A stretch of 40,414 nt of DNA. Origin: Acidobacteriota bacterium. GTDB taxonomy: Bacteria; Acidobacteriota; Terriglobia; Terriglobales; Acidobacteriaceae. The DNA is taken from positions 1-40,414 of the forward strand of contig PJLO01000021.1 in the NCBI GenBank assembly GCA_003010405.1, given 5' to 3'. A model generated the notes under the pieces. That model had not been told where the DNA came from and ran no database searches. It worked only from the letters and a program-made list of their open reading frames with translations. Below, piece by piece: positions 22,653 through 32,033 of the stretch (the first letter of the stretch is position 1; every line of letters starts with the position of its first letter). The position numbers and the translations under genes were made by a program.

Positions 22653-23381
22653 TTACTTAGCAACTAATTCCTTGGCGGTGAGTTTTCTTCGGAGCCCAGG
22701 CGTCAACTCCCAAAGGTCAAAGTTCAGCTCCCGGGCGACGGAGCGAAGGTCCTGGGGATTGCCCCTGAGCACGGGGAACGTTCCAAAGTGCATTGGAATT
22801 ACTACCCGGGGCCTGAGCAGTTTGCAGGCATACTCAGCCTCACGAATACCCATGGTGAAGTTATCTCCCACAGGTAATATGGCCACGTCAGGACGATAGA
22901 GCTCGTGGATGAGCTTCATATCGCCGAATACAGTGGTATCGCCAGCATGGTAGACCTTAAGTCCGTTGCTGAATTCGAGCACGTATCCGCAGGCTTCTCC
23001 GGCATAGATGAAGGAGCCATCCTCAGCCTCTATACCGCTGGAGTGCAAGGCGTGAACCATTGTCACCTTTACGCCTGCAACTTCCTGTGTGCCTCCCTTA
23101 TTCATGGGCGCAATGTTCTTCGCGCCCTTGCTGCCAAGCCAGGATGCCAACTCGTAGATGCCGATTACCGTTGGCTGAAGCTCCTGACAAATCGAGACGG
23201 CATCGCCAACGTGGTCGCCATGTCCATGGGTGCAGAGAAGCACGTCCACTTTCTTCTGGTGCTTCTCAGATTCGGGGCAGCGCGGGTTACCCTGAATCCA
23301 GGGGTCGATGAGAAAAATCTTGCCTTCGGGAGATTCAATTCGGAAGGCCGAGTGACCAAGCCAAGTAATGTAAATCGCCAT
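22653..23381 (-). CDS. UPF0173-type metal-dependent hydrolase (beta-lactamase fold)
   Basis: The protein has 242 residues from ATG 23381, with AGAGGA about ten bases upstream; the frame extends slightly further, but the family starts at MxIxxLGHSAF as here. The metal-binding signature THGHGDHVGD (about 50-59), AGDTTVFGDM and the late His in PMHFGTFP match the UPF0173 branch of the metallo-beta-lactamase superfamily. These are cytoplasmic two-metal hydrolases of unknown substrate, widely conserved as single genes. It is convergent with the hydrogenase operon and not obviously connected to it. Confidence 0.9.
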   Translation of the reverse strand: MAIYITWLGHSAFRIESPEGKIFLIDPWIQGNPRCPESEKHQKKVDVLLCTHGHGDHVGDAVSICQELQPTVIGIYELASWLGSKGAKNIAPMNKGGTQEVAGVKVTMVHALHSSGIEAEDGSFIYAGEACGYVLEFSNGLKVYHAGDTTVFGDMKLIHELYRPDVAILPVGDNFTMGIREAEYACKLLRPRVVIPMHFGTFPVLRGNPQDLRSVARELNFDLWELTPGLRRKLTAKELVAK

Positions 23382-23738
23382 CGTTCTATTTCCTCTCACT
23401 CATTATCCATATTGCTCGAAAAACGGAAAAGCCGAGCGCGTTGAAAATCAGCGGTCTGCCACTTGGCCTGTTCCACGCGGCAGAGTACGATGAAGGCAGG
23501 TTTCGCACAAGTCCACAAAATATTTTCCTGTTCTTCAGCGACGGCTTTTTCTGACGCGGCGGAACGGGGCAGACCCATTGTTTCCAGAGGGCGGCTGACA
23601 TGCGCGCTGGAGAAACAATATAAGATTTCGGCAAGCGTAATTGTGGACCCGGCATTCGCAGAAGTAAATAGGTTTGTGGGCTGTGTGAAAGCGTTTGACG
23701 ACCAGGCGGTCGCAGTTTTGGAGATCAAGGAAGAAGCA
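23382..23738. other. Region upstream of lysA with no called gene
   Basis: About 357 bases between the divergent UPF0173 and lysA genes. The lysA frame is open back to 23463, but those 92 residues have no family resemblance, and lysA enzymes normally start near the chosen GTG. Overlapping minus-strand frames are also unconvincing. No riboswitch of the lysine type was recognised. Confidence 0.45.
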
Positions 23739-25049
23739 GTGACGATTCGCAAAAGCTCCCGTGAGGAGCGTCACCCCGGTTTTGTCTACAGTGGCGGCAA
23801 GTCTGGCCACACCCTGTGCTGCGAGGAAGTGGAACTCGAGCGTCTGGCGTCGCGCTTCGGCACGCCGCTTTATGTTTACTCGGCAGCGGCTATAAAGGCG
23901 CGAGTAGCCAGTTTTGCGCGGGCATTTGAAAAACAGTCGCACACGATCTGTTACTCGGTAAAGGCGAACTCAAACCTGACGGTACTGAGATTGCTCGCTT
24001 CGTTGGGATGCGGTTTCGATGTGGTTAGCGGCGGAGAGTTGCAACGCGTGATTCAAGTCGGGAAAGATGCAGCCCAAAACGTTGTGTACTCCGGTGTGGG
24101 CAAGCGGGCCGACGAGATGGACGCGGCGCTCGAAGCCAATATTTTGCTCTTCAACGTGGAAAGCGAGGCCGAACTTGAACTCCTGGCAGTTCGCGCCGCG
24201 AAGCTGAAAAAAACTGCGCGAATCGCCTTCCGCGTGAATCCCGATGTAAAGACCGAAACGCATCCTTACATCAGCACAGGACTGCGTCAGCATAAGTTTG
24301 GCGTACCAGTATCTGAGGCTCGCAAGCTATATCGCAAGGCCGCATCCTACACGTACCTGGACCCGGTGGGGGTCAGCGTACACATTGGCTCGCAGATCAC
24401 CGACATGAAGCCGTTTGCTGAAACGATGGAACGAGTGCTGGCCCTGGTGCGCGAATTGACCGAAGACGGTCTGAATATCAATTTTGTGGACGCTGGAGGC
24501 GGCCTCGGCATTCGCTACAAAGAGGCTGGTACGGCGGAGTTTGAGCGCAGGATAAAAGCCTATGCGGCGGCTCTGACTAAGCCGCTACGCCGCACAGGAC
24601 TGCATCTCCTCCTGGAACCGGGACGCTCGATCGTCGCCTCGGCGGGAGCACTGCTCACGCGAGCCCTCTATGCAAAGGAAAACGGCGGCAAGCAGTTCTT
24701 AATTGTCGATGCGGCAATGAACGACCTTGTCCGTCCCTCGCTTTACGGGGCACATCACGAGATTGTTCCGGTAACCTCACGCAAAAGTTCCGCCGAAACC
24801 GTCAGCGGAGTAATGGACGTCGTAGGTCCTGTGTGCGAGACGGGTGACTTTTTTGCGCGAGAGCGCGAGATGCCTCCTGTGGCTGCGGGTGACCTGCTGG
24901 CAATTCTGGATACAGGCGCATATGGCATGACCCTCTCGTCCAACTACAACACGCGTGGACGAGCGGCAGAAGTGCTGGTGGATAAAAAGAAAGTACGGCT
25001 TGTGCGTAAGCGGGAAACTTTCGAAGACATCATCCGCGCTGAAGTCTAA
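23739..25049 (+). CDS. lysA: Diaminopimelate decarboxylase
   Basis: The protein has 436 residues from GTG 23739, with AAGGA six bases upstream. It is a fold-type III PLP enzyme: the Schiff-base lysine is K75 in CYSVKANSN, the phosphate/substrate-binding region shows VHIGSQIT and DAGGGLGIRY, and later motifs are LEPGRSIVASAG, GPVCETGDFFA (the catalytic Cys-Glu pair) and GAYGMTLSSNYNTR. It converts meso-diaminopimelate to L-lysine and CO2, the last step of lysine biosynthesis. Length is normal for the family. It stands alone between the UPF0173 gene and the convergent nadK. Confidence 0.95.
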   Translation: MTIRKSSREERHPGFVYSGGKSGHTLCCEEVELERLASRFGTPLYVYSAAAIKARVASFARAFEKQSHTICYSVKANSNLTVLRLLASLGCGFDVVSGGELQRVIQVGKDAAQNVVYSGVGKRADEMDAALEANILLFNVESEAELELLAVRAAKLKKTARIAFRVNPDVKTETHPYISTGLRQHKFGVPVSEARKLYRKAASYTYLDPVGVSVHIGSQITDMKPFAETMERVLALVRELTEDGLNINFVDAGGGLGIRYKEAGTAEFERRIKAYAAALTKPLRRTGLHLLLEPGRSIVASAGALLTRALYAKENGGKQFLIVDAAMNDLVRPSLYGAHHEIVPVTSRKSSAETVSGVMDVVGPVCETGDFFAREREMPPVAAGDLLAILDTGAYGMTLSSNYNTRGRAAEVLVDKKKVRLVRKRETFEDIIRAEV

Positions 25050-25055
25050 GTTGTT

Positions 25056-25088
25056 TGAGCCTGTCATCTCCGAAAGATGGCAGGCTCA
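25056..25088. terminator. Long hairpin between convergent lysA and nadK
   Basis: TGAGCCTGTCATCT pairs with AGATGGCAGGCTCA over 14 positions (one U-G) around a 5-base loop, beginning six bases after the lysA stop. The downstream T-tract is weak in both directions (TGTGTTTCCCTT on the plus strand), but position and stem length support a bidirectional terminator. Confidence 0.65.
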
Positions 25089-25115
25089 TGTGAACCTCAG
25101 ACTTGTGTTTCCCTT

Positions 25116-25964
25116 CTAGCGCTGTCCCCACCATAATTTGCTGCGCAACACATCGAAAAACGGACGATGCATGCCCAGAAGTTTTACGCGGTAATCGGCC
25201 CTTCGGCACTCGATTCGATCTTTCTGGACAACCGGCATTCCCACCTGTCCATCGACGCTGAGAACACCGTTAGCGCCGCTATTCAACCGCACTGAGATGC
25301 GGGCGTCATCACCCACAACCAGCGGACGATGAGTGAGCGAATGCGGACAGATGGGCGTGAGCACGATTGCTTCCACGCTGGGCATGAGGACCGGTCCTCC
25401 AGCCGCCAACGAATATGCCGTAGACCCCGTGGGCGTGGCCACAATGACGCCGTCGGCCTGGTACTCAACGACGCGCTCATCATTGATGCAGAGTTCAAAG
25501 CCGATAAGGCGCGCCACGGTGCTTTTGACCACGGCATCGTTAAGAGCATGATAACGGGCCATCTCGGTGCCATTACGCAGTAAACGACATTCAATCAATG
25601 AACGTGACTCGAGCGGACAACTGCCCTCCACCGCTGCTGTAAGACTTGCATAGAGATCATCGAGGCGAACTTCAGTCAGGAATCCGAGAGACCCAAGATT
25701 AACAGCAAGCAGAGGAATCTCCGCCTCGCCAATTGCACGCGCAGCCGAAAGCAGGGTGCCATCTCCTCCGAGGACGAGCACGAACTCGGGCTGGAACTTT
25801 GCGACCTCCGACCGCGGAACAACAAACTCATTGGTTCCGTAAGCGGCGGTTTGCTCGTCAACATAGACGCGGTAGCCTCTCGTAGACAGCCAGCGCAGTA
25901 CCTGAGGCACGATCTCGCCCAGCTCGGGCTTTTGAGGTTTGGAGATAATCGCGGCAATCTTCAC
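25116..25964 (-). CDS. nadK: NAD kinase
   Basis: The protein has 282 residues. The ATP-binding and catalytic motif is LVLGGDGTLL (G66-T70, with D68 as the proton-abstracting residue), followed by NLGSLGFL and the substrate-binding ADGVIVATPTGSTAYSLAAGG. It phosphorylates NAD to NADP in the cytoplasm. The start is GTG, three bases after the tlyA stop, so the two genes form an operon; tlyA-nadK pairing is common in bacteria. It converges with lysA. Confidence 0.95.
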   Translation of the reverse strand: MKIAAIISKPQKPELGEIVPQVLRWLSTRGYRVYVDEQTAAYGTNEFVVPRSEVAKFQPEFVLVLGGDGTLLSAARAIGEAEIPLLAVNLGSLGFLTEVRLDDLYASLTAAVEGSCPLESRSLIECRLLRNGTEMARYHALNDAVVKSTVARLIGFELCINDERVVEYQADGVIVATPTGSTAYSLAAGGPVLMPSVEAIVLTPICPHSLTHRPLVVGDDARISVRLNSGANGVLSVDGQVGMPVVQKDRIECRRADYRVKLLGMHRPFFDVLRSKLWWGQR

Positions 25965-25967
25965 AAT

Positions 25968-26750
25968 CTATTTGTACTCCACTTCCGGGGAATGAGGAGC
26001 AGCGAAGCGAGCATGCAACAGAAATTCGCGATTTCCTTCCGTGCCCAGGATAGGCGAGTCAATAACTTCGATTCCCTGACCGCCGAGCGCAGCAACGCAC
26101 TCACGAACCTTGGCGACCGCATCCAGCTGCGCCTGCTCATCACGAACAATCCCCCCCTTCCCCACCAGTCCGCGGCCCACCTCAAACTGCGGCTTGATGA
26201 GCAAGACAAGTTCGCGCCGAAGCTGCTCTCTGCCAGCAAAGGTAGCCATTATCACTGCCGGCAGCACCTGCGTTGCTGAGATAAATGAAACATCCATCGA
26301 TATGAACTCGACGGTTTCCGTGACCTGCCCGGCTTCGAGATAACGCGCATTGGTTTTCTCCAGCAAACGAACGCGCGGGTCGGAGCGCAGTCTAGCATCA
26401 ATCTGCCCATACCCCGTATCAATGGCCAGCACGCTGGCCGCACCATGCTGCAACATGCAATCAGTAAAGCCACCGGTCGAGGCGCCGACATCCATACACA
26501 AGGCGCCTTCAAGCGAGATTCCCCAGTGCCCGAGTGCGGCTTCCAGTTTGAGACCGCCACGACTGACGTAGCGCAGATCGCTACCGAGCAGACGAATGTT
26601 GCAATCCTCCTGCACGGCCTGCCCGGCCTTCTGAACCTTCTGCTCATCAACGAGAACGCGTCCAGCCAGAATCATGGCCTGCGCGCGCTCGCGTGACGTT
26701 ACCAGACCGCGTTCTACCAGAAGGAGGTCAATACGTTTCTTCGATTTCAA
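25968..26750 (-). CDS. tlyA: TlyA-family rRNA 2'-O-methyltransferase (hemolysin A-like)
   Basis: The protein has 260 residues from TTG 26750, which has GGAG five bases upstream and gives the family-typical start KKRIDLLLVERGL. A longer frame starting at TTG 26840 has no ribosome site and adds 30 unconserved residues. An N-terminal S4 RNA-binding domain (about 5-65) is followed by a Rossmann methyltransferase with SAM motif MDVGASTGGFTDCML. The catalytic tetrad is visible: K in RGGLKLEAAL, D in ISMDVSFIS, K in LLIKPQFE and E in the same segment. Members methylate cytidines of 16S and/or 23S rRNA. It is co-transcribed with nadK. Confidence 0.9.
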   Translation of the reverse strand: MKSKKRIDLLLVERGLVTSRERAQAMILAGRVLVDEQKVQKAGQAVQEDCNIRLLGSDLRYVSRGGLKLEAALGHWGISLEGALCMDVGASTGGFTDCMLQHGAASVLAIDTGYGQIDARLRSDPRVRLLEKTNARYLEAGQVTETVEFISMDVSFISATQVLPAVIMATFAGREQLRRELVLLIKPQFEVGRGLVGKGGIVRDEQAQLDAVAKVRECVAALGGQGIEVIDSPILGTEGNREFLLHARFAAPHSPEVEYK

Positions 26751-26874
26751 CGATTCTCCAGCATTTTTCAGTAAGTCGGACAACCCCGGAAAGACACGCA
26801 CCAGCTTTTGTGCAAAGCGGACGAAAGCCAATAAAAACAAGGCTGCGCCGCTCTCTCTACAGGCCTTTTGTACT

Positions 26875-26899
26875 CAATTTCCACACAGGTGTTGAAAAA
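26875..26899 (+). repeat. Partial copy of the TTTCCACA-TTGAAAA repeat
   Basis: CAATTTCCACACAGGTGTTG followed by AAAAA matches only the 3' end of the two longer repeat units downstream. It lies in the leader of the minus-strand tlyA gene. Confidence 0.6.
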
Positions 26900-26983
26900 C
26901 CAGTCTATAAGTTCGAATGAAATTGTAAATCTTTGGCATGAATGTCCCGCGATGTGAGTTTTCAGAGTAGCACCTTACCGTGT

Positions 26984-27070
26984 GCAGGGTGGATCAAACC
27001 CCCATGAACACTGCTTCAAACGCACGTCGCACCGAGTTTCTCACTGGCATTTCCACATTTGTGTTGAAAA
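26984..27070 (+). repeat. Repeat unit 1, about 87 bp
   Basis: The unit starts GCAGGGTGGA, contains ATGAACACTGCTTCA and a region ending ACTGGCATTTCCACATTTGT, then GTTGAAAA. It aligns along its whole length with 27142-27227, with scattered substitutions. Its 3' end is the best conserved part and contains TTTCCACA and TTGTGTTGAAAA. A short frame runs through both units but is explained by the repetition. Confidence 0.75.
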
Positions 27071-27141
27071 AACCGCCGCAGGCACTTCCTTCGTGAAAAC
27101 GCAAGCGCTGCACATCGCATGATTGCTGCACTGCGAGCAGT

Positions 27142-27227
27142 GCAGAGTGGAGAAAGCCGCATAAACACTGGCTCATTTGCACCTCTCCCACAGTTCCCCA
27201 CCGGCATTTCCACACTTGTGTTGAAAA
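27142..27227 (+). repeat. Repeat unit 2, about 86 bp
   Basis: Second copy of the unit, starting GCAGAGTGGA and ending CCGGCATTTCCACACTTGTG, then TTGAAAA. The start is preceded by and overlaps a hairpin (CTGCACTG with CAGTGCAG, 27126-27145). The two units are separated by 71 bases of unrelated sequence. Confidence 0.75.
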
Positions 27228-27291
27228 GGCTCTGTAATACACAGAGACACGAGGTATTCAGCGTGGTTTAAAATGGCGGTACCCAACCTAA

Positions 27292-27981
27292 ATGCCAACG
27301 ACCAAGCCAGCAAAGACAGGCGAGACTGACACGCATAAAAAACGATTTTCACTAGTGCCCACCAACGCACTACAGCGTATGTACGAGGCTCTGAAAATGC
27401 TAAAGCTTAGGAAAGCTACGGCAAGCGGAGCCGAAGTTGCAGAAGTCGCCGTCTGCCTCGCAATCGGTGAGCACGACCCGGTGATACTGGCCTACCCAGC
27501 GCGCGGCGCGCGCATGGTGCGAAAAGGATGCAAGAGCATCGGCAAGAACGGCGAGAAACTGGCCACAGCCCTGCTCTCGGCAGTCGCGGCTCTCCTTGGC
27601 GATCCCAATGCGACCGCACTCGTGTGCGCGGGCAAGCTGGAAAACAATCTGGATTATCGCAAGCCGTTTAGTTTCGCGGCACGACACAAGCTTCCAGTTC
27701 TCTTTCTCATATCCAATACAATCACCCCGGAACGCCCCCAGGAACTGGATCTGCGCACCCTATATGCTGAATTTGGCATACCGGTTTTCAGCGTGGACGC
27801 AAACGATGCCATTGCGGCCTACAGGGTCGCTACCGAGGCAATACACAACGCACGCCTTCAGCGAGGTCCCTGCATCATCGAAGCACTCACGCTAAACACC
27901 GATAAGGTCGGCGGCGCGGCAAGCCCTCTGACGTTACTGCGCGACTACATGGAGCGTCACGGCAACCCACCACTTTTGTGA
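27292..27981 (+). CDS. E1-alpha-like thiamine-diphosphate fold protein, probably inactive
   Basis: The protein has 229 residues, against about 320-370 for a 2-oxoacid dehydrogenase E1 alpha subunit. The best match to that fold is the second half: ARHKLPVLFLISN (the strand after the cofactor motif), GIPVFSVDANDAIAAYRVAT, then GPCIIEALTL, which parallel the LPVIFVCEN, GxxVDGNDxxAVYEA and GPxLIEA elements. Where the ThDP/Mg motif GDGxxNxG should be, this protein has CAGKLENN, so cofactor binding is doubtful. The N-terminal 40 residues are basic and unassigned. It could be a regulatory or relic homologue. It stands alone, with no E1 beta, E2 or E3 gene nearby. Confidence 0.5.
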   Translation: MPTTKPAKTGETDTHKKRFSLVPTNALQRMYEALKMLKLRKATASGAEVAEVAVCLAIGEHDPVILAYPARGARMVRKGCKSIGKNGEKLATALLSAVAALLGDPNATALVCAGKLENNLDYRKPFSFAARHKLPVLFLISNTITPERPQELDLRTLYAEFGIPVFSVDANDAIAAYRVATEAIHNARLQRGPCIIEALTLNTDKVGGAASPLTLLRDYMERHGNPPLL

Positions 27982-28065
27982 TCTATCAATTATGCTGCAT
28001 TGCTGATTTTGGAACTTCACCTTTTGTAACACGACAAAACAGTTTCTTTGTAGTTTCATAGCTGC

Positions 28066-28227
28066 ATGTCCCGGAGCATCTCAGTTCACTTCACTGCCGT
28101 TGCAGTGGGCTTCCTTCTGATTTGTCTATCCGTCCTCTTTTTCGCTGCGGCGTCGACCTTTTTTCCTTCCGTCGGACTCGACAATCAGCGATCACGCGCG
28201 AATATTCTTACGACACTGTTGCGTTAG
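28066..28227 (+). CDS. Possible 53-residue single-span membrane protein
   Basis: The frame begins MSRSISVHFTAVAVGFLLIC and continues LSVLFFAAASTFFPS, giving one clear hydrophobic segment of about 22 residues followed by a short polar tail. No good Shine-Dalgarno sequence was seen before the ATG. It occupies an otherwise empty gap of about 300 bases. The hydrophobic stretch with a short basic N-terminus is coherent, but it could be chance. Confidence 0.3.
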   Translation: MSRSISVHFTAVAVGFLLICLSVLFFAAASTFFPSVGLDNQRSRANILTTLLR

Positions 28228-28284
28228 GGAATTTGAGAATGAATGCCCTGCGCCAGGCGGCGCGGATTGCGACCTGGGTTGGCG

Positions 28285-28665
28285 TTAGTAAATGGAAACT
28301 TGGGCAGCGGGGGGCTTGAGCCTGATCACGATCTCCTGTTTTGCAGCCTTCAATTCGAAGTCATCCCCGTAGGTCTGGAGTCTCGGCGCAACTACCTGCA
28401 GGCGAATCTTGCCGCAGGGGAGATCCTCCATGGCGGCTCTGCCGTCGGCGTCCGTTTTCAACTGAAAACCATCATTGTCCTGGCTGCCGTCCTGTCGAAG
28501 AGAGTGAATCACCACGCTCGCATTTTTGACCGGCCTGTCAGTGCTTTCCCTTAGGACGACAACGCCCAGGCTACAGAATTGATCCGGCGTCTTTTTCTTT
28601 TTTTCGCCGCCCGACAAACATAAAGGCACCACGAGCAGCAGAGACAAAATCCCGCCAACTTGCAT
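28285..28665 (-). CDS. Exported carboxypeptidase-regulatory-like (Ig-fold) protein
   Basis: The protein has 126 residues from ATG 28665, chosen because it yields a signal peptide (MQVGGILSLLLVVPLCLSGG) directly; the frame extends 37 residues further without sense. The mature part shows STDRPVKNASVVIHSL, FQLKTDADGRAAMEDLPCGKIRLQVVA and a final strand EIVIRLKP. This is the pattern of a single CarboxypepD_reg beta-sandwich, as used in acidobacterial surface and TonB-linked proteins. A lysine run (EKKKK) follows the signal peptide. No lipobox is present. Likely periplasmic, function unknown. Confidence 0.65.
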   Translation of the reverse strand: MQVGGILSLLLVVPLCLSGGEKKKKTPDQFCSLGVVVLRESTDRPVKNASVVIHSLRQDGSQDNDGFQLKTDADGRAAMEDLPCGKIRLQVVAPRLQTYGDDFELKAAKQEIVIRLKPPAAQVSIY

Positions 28666-28820
28666 TTTTGATCTTTTAGTCAAGCTCTTCACCGACAGAG
28701 ATCCAGCCTGAAAACAGCGGACCACCTGAACGATTCTATTGTATATACGCGATTGTGGATGAAAAAAGAGAGCCATCTAGCTCAAAGGCGCAACATATGA
28801 GTCACTTACACTCACGCCGC

Positions 28821-28849
28821 TTGACAGCAACTATCGATAGGCGATAAAT
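28821..28849 (+). promoter_or_regulatory. Promoter of groES-groEL
   Basis: TTGACA (28821-28826) and ATAAAT (28844-28849) are separated by 17 bases, a sigma-70-type promoter. The -10 box abuts the CIRCE operator, so repressor binding would block initiation. Confidence 0.75.
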
Positions 28850-28875
28850 TAGCACTCGTCTGACAGGAGTGCTAA
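28849..28875 (+). promoter_or_regulatory. CIRCE operator (HrcA binding site)
   Basis: TTAGCACTC, nine bases, GAGTGCTAA: an exact match to the CIRCE consensus. HrcA binds this inverted repeat and represses chaperonin genes until GroEL is titrated by unfolded proteins. It lies about 90 bases before groES. The hrcA gene is not in the window. Confidence 0.97.
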
Positions 28876-28961
28876 CAACCTCTTCCAAGGTTACTCCGTC
28901 AACGCTTGAGAAGCGGCACCGTCGTAAGAGTCCCTCTCAATCCCTGAAAGGAGTTCCGAGA

Positions 28962-29270
28962 ATGGCAGAAAAGCTGACCAAAAAGCTAACCCCGTTGCAT
29001 GACCGTATCGTCGTAAGCCGCATTGCAGAGTCGGAAACAACTCGTGGTGGCATCATCATCCCTGACACCGCAAAGGACAAGCCGCAGGAAGGTGAAGTAA
29101 TTGCCGTTGGCAAGGGCAAGTCTAATGACGAAGGTAAGGTTTTCCCCTTGGCAGTGAAGCCTGGCGATCGCATCCTGTTTGGCAAGTATGCTGGCACGGA
29201 AATCAAGATCGACGGCGTAGAACTGCTGATCATGCGCGAGGAAGAAGTCCTCGGCATTCTCGAAAAGTAA
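28962..29270 (+). CDS. groES: Co-chaperonin GroES
   Basis: The protein has 102 residues from ATG 28962, preceded by AAAGGAG at eight bases; the longer frame from 28869 crosses the CIRCE site and is rejected. Typical GroES features are [13 protein letters not shown], the mobile loop [21 protein letters not shown] with the GroEL-binding III triplet, [13 protein letters not shown] and the C-terminal EEVLGILE. It caps the GroEL chamber as a heptamer. groEL follows after 98 bases in the same operon. Confidence 0.97.
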   Translation: MAEKLTKKLTPLHDRIVVSRIAESETTRGGIIIPDTAKDKPQEGEVIAVGKGKSNDEGKVFPLAVKPGDRILFGKYAGTEIKIDGVELLIMREEEVLGILEK

Positions 29271-29341
29271 TTACAGGCGGCGCACTCTTGCCGCCATTCG
29301 AGTTTTAATCCGCTCGTGGCACTACCTGCCCGATGGAGTAG

Positions 29342-31033
<1,692 letters not shown>

Positions 31034-31053
31034 ACTTCTACAAACACAAATAG

Positions 31054-31081
31054 AGCCCCGCGCCAAGGCGTGGGGCTTTTT
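31054..31081 (+). terminator. Rho-independent terminator of groESL
   Basis: AGCCCCGCGCC and GGCGTGGGGCT form a stem of about 11 pairs (one G-U), followed by TTTTTG. It begins about 20 bases after the groEL stop. Confidence 0.88.
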
Positions 31082-31103
31082 GCGTCCAGGGGTACTTTCA
31101 CGC

Positions 31104-31892
31104 TCAGGATTTGCTCTGCTCTTCCCTTGCTCCCAGAGCAGCAACGTGCCGATCTATCTCGACCCGATAGAGCTGGTAAAGCGGTGTCTCACAGTATTTG
31201 CGCAGTTCGGGAATGCGTTCGAACTCCTGCTTCTCGTAAGGAGCGTTGTAAAGGACGAGAATCTCGCGGGGAGAGCGCGAAGCAGACTCAACAAGCCTGT
31301 TTAGGACTTCCCGCAGCACGTAATCAGGGAAAGGATTAAACAGATAGAGCACAATGTTCGTCAGTGGAAAATCATACTCTCGGGCATCCATGCAGATCGA
31401 CTCGATGCTCTGGCATTGCTGGCCGGACTCATGGAAACAGTCGATGTTTCTCCTGGCAATGGCATCCAGCTCAGGTTGCACTTCCACCCCTATAATTTGG
31501 GCAAATGGATACATGGCGGCCATCAGCAAGACACGTCCTTTTCCTGAACCCATATCGATGAACGTGAACGTTCCCATGTCGACGATAGCCAAGTGCCGCA
31601 TGATATCGGTAAATTCTTCCACCACCGTCGGTTGGTAAAGACGCTCGCTGAACACTTCCCGGATCTGGACCGAGATCGGCAGTCGCGCCCAGGTGGTGTC
31701 AACAGCATGTTCGCAGTCGTATTCAATGTCACCGAAGCGGCTTCGGCGGCTCTCGGGCATTGAATTTCTCAGGCACTCAACGAACTGCCTCGCTAAGTAG
31801 AGCAGCGACCCGACGATTCCACGTGCACGGATTGAGTCGCGCTGCCAACGCAAGAATGCAGTAGCGAGCGATGATGTGTTGGTTTCGGACAT
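31104..31892 (-). CDS. Class I SAM-dependent methyltransferase
   Basis: The protein has 262 residues. SAM motif I is FTFIDMGSGKGRVLLMAAM (about 109-127), followed by the acidic motif II in IIGVEVQPELDAIA and NIVLYLFNPFP as the motif IV strand. The N-terminal 100 residues (helical, with WQRDSIRARG and YQPTVVEEF) are a variable cap that often sets substrate choice. The substrate cannot be read from the sequence. It converges on groEL and is not linked to neighbours by short spacing. Confidence 0.8.
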   Translation of the reverse strand: MSETNTSSLATAFLRWQRDSIRARGIVGSLLYLARQFVECLRNSMPESRRSRFGDIEYDCEHAVDTTWARLPISVQIREVFSERLYQPTVVEEFTDIMRHLAIVDMGTFTFIDMGSGKGRVLLMAAMYPFAQIIGVEVQPELDAIARRNIDCFHESGQQCQSIESICMDAREYDFPLTNIVLYLFNPFPDYVLREVLNRLVESASRSPREILVLYNAPYEKQEFERIPELRKYCETPLYQLYRVEIDRHVAALGAREEQSKS

Positions 31893-32033
31893 GAACTCAA
31901 TTATGGCATCCTGGCGCCAGAATCTCGAAACCCGAAAGGTCTCTCATCAAGCTCAACAACGACCAGCTAACGAATATTGAGCTGCAGCCAGGGAGCAACC
32001 CTCTTTAATTTGTCCTGAAGTGCCGCCGCGACA

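Noticed and set aside
26875..27227. CRISPR array
   Set aside because: Only two full units, irregular spacing, no spacers of equal length and no cas genes.
26994..27242. 82-residue minus-strand frame across the repeats
   Set aside because: The frame is open only because it consists of two copies of the non-coding repeat; it repeats its own sequence.
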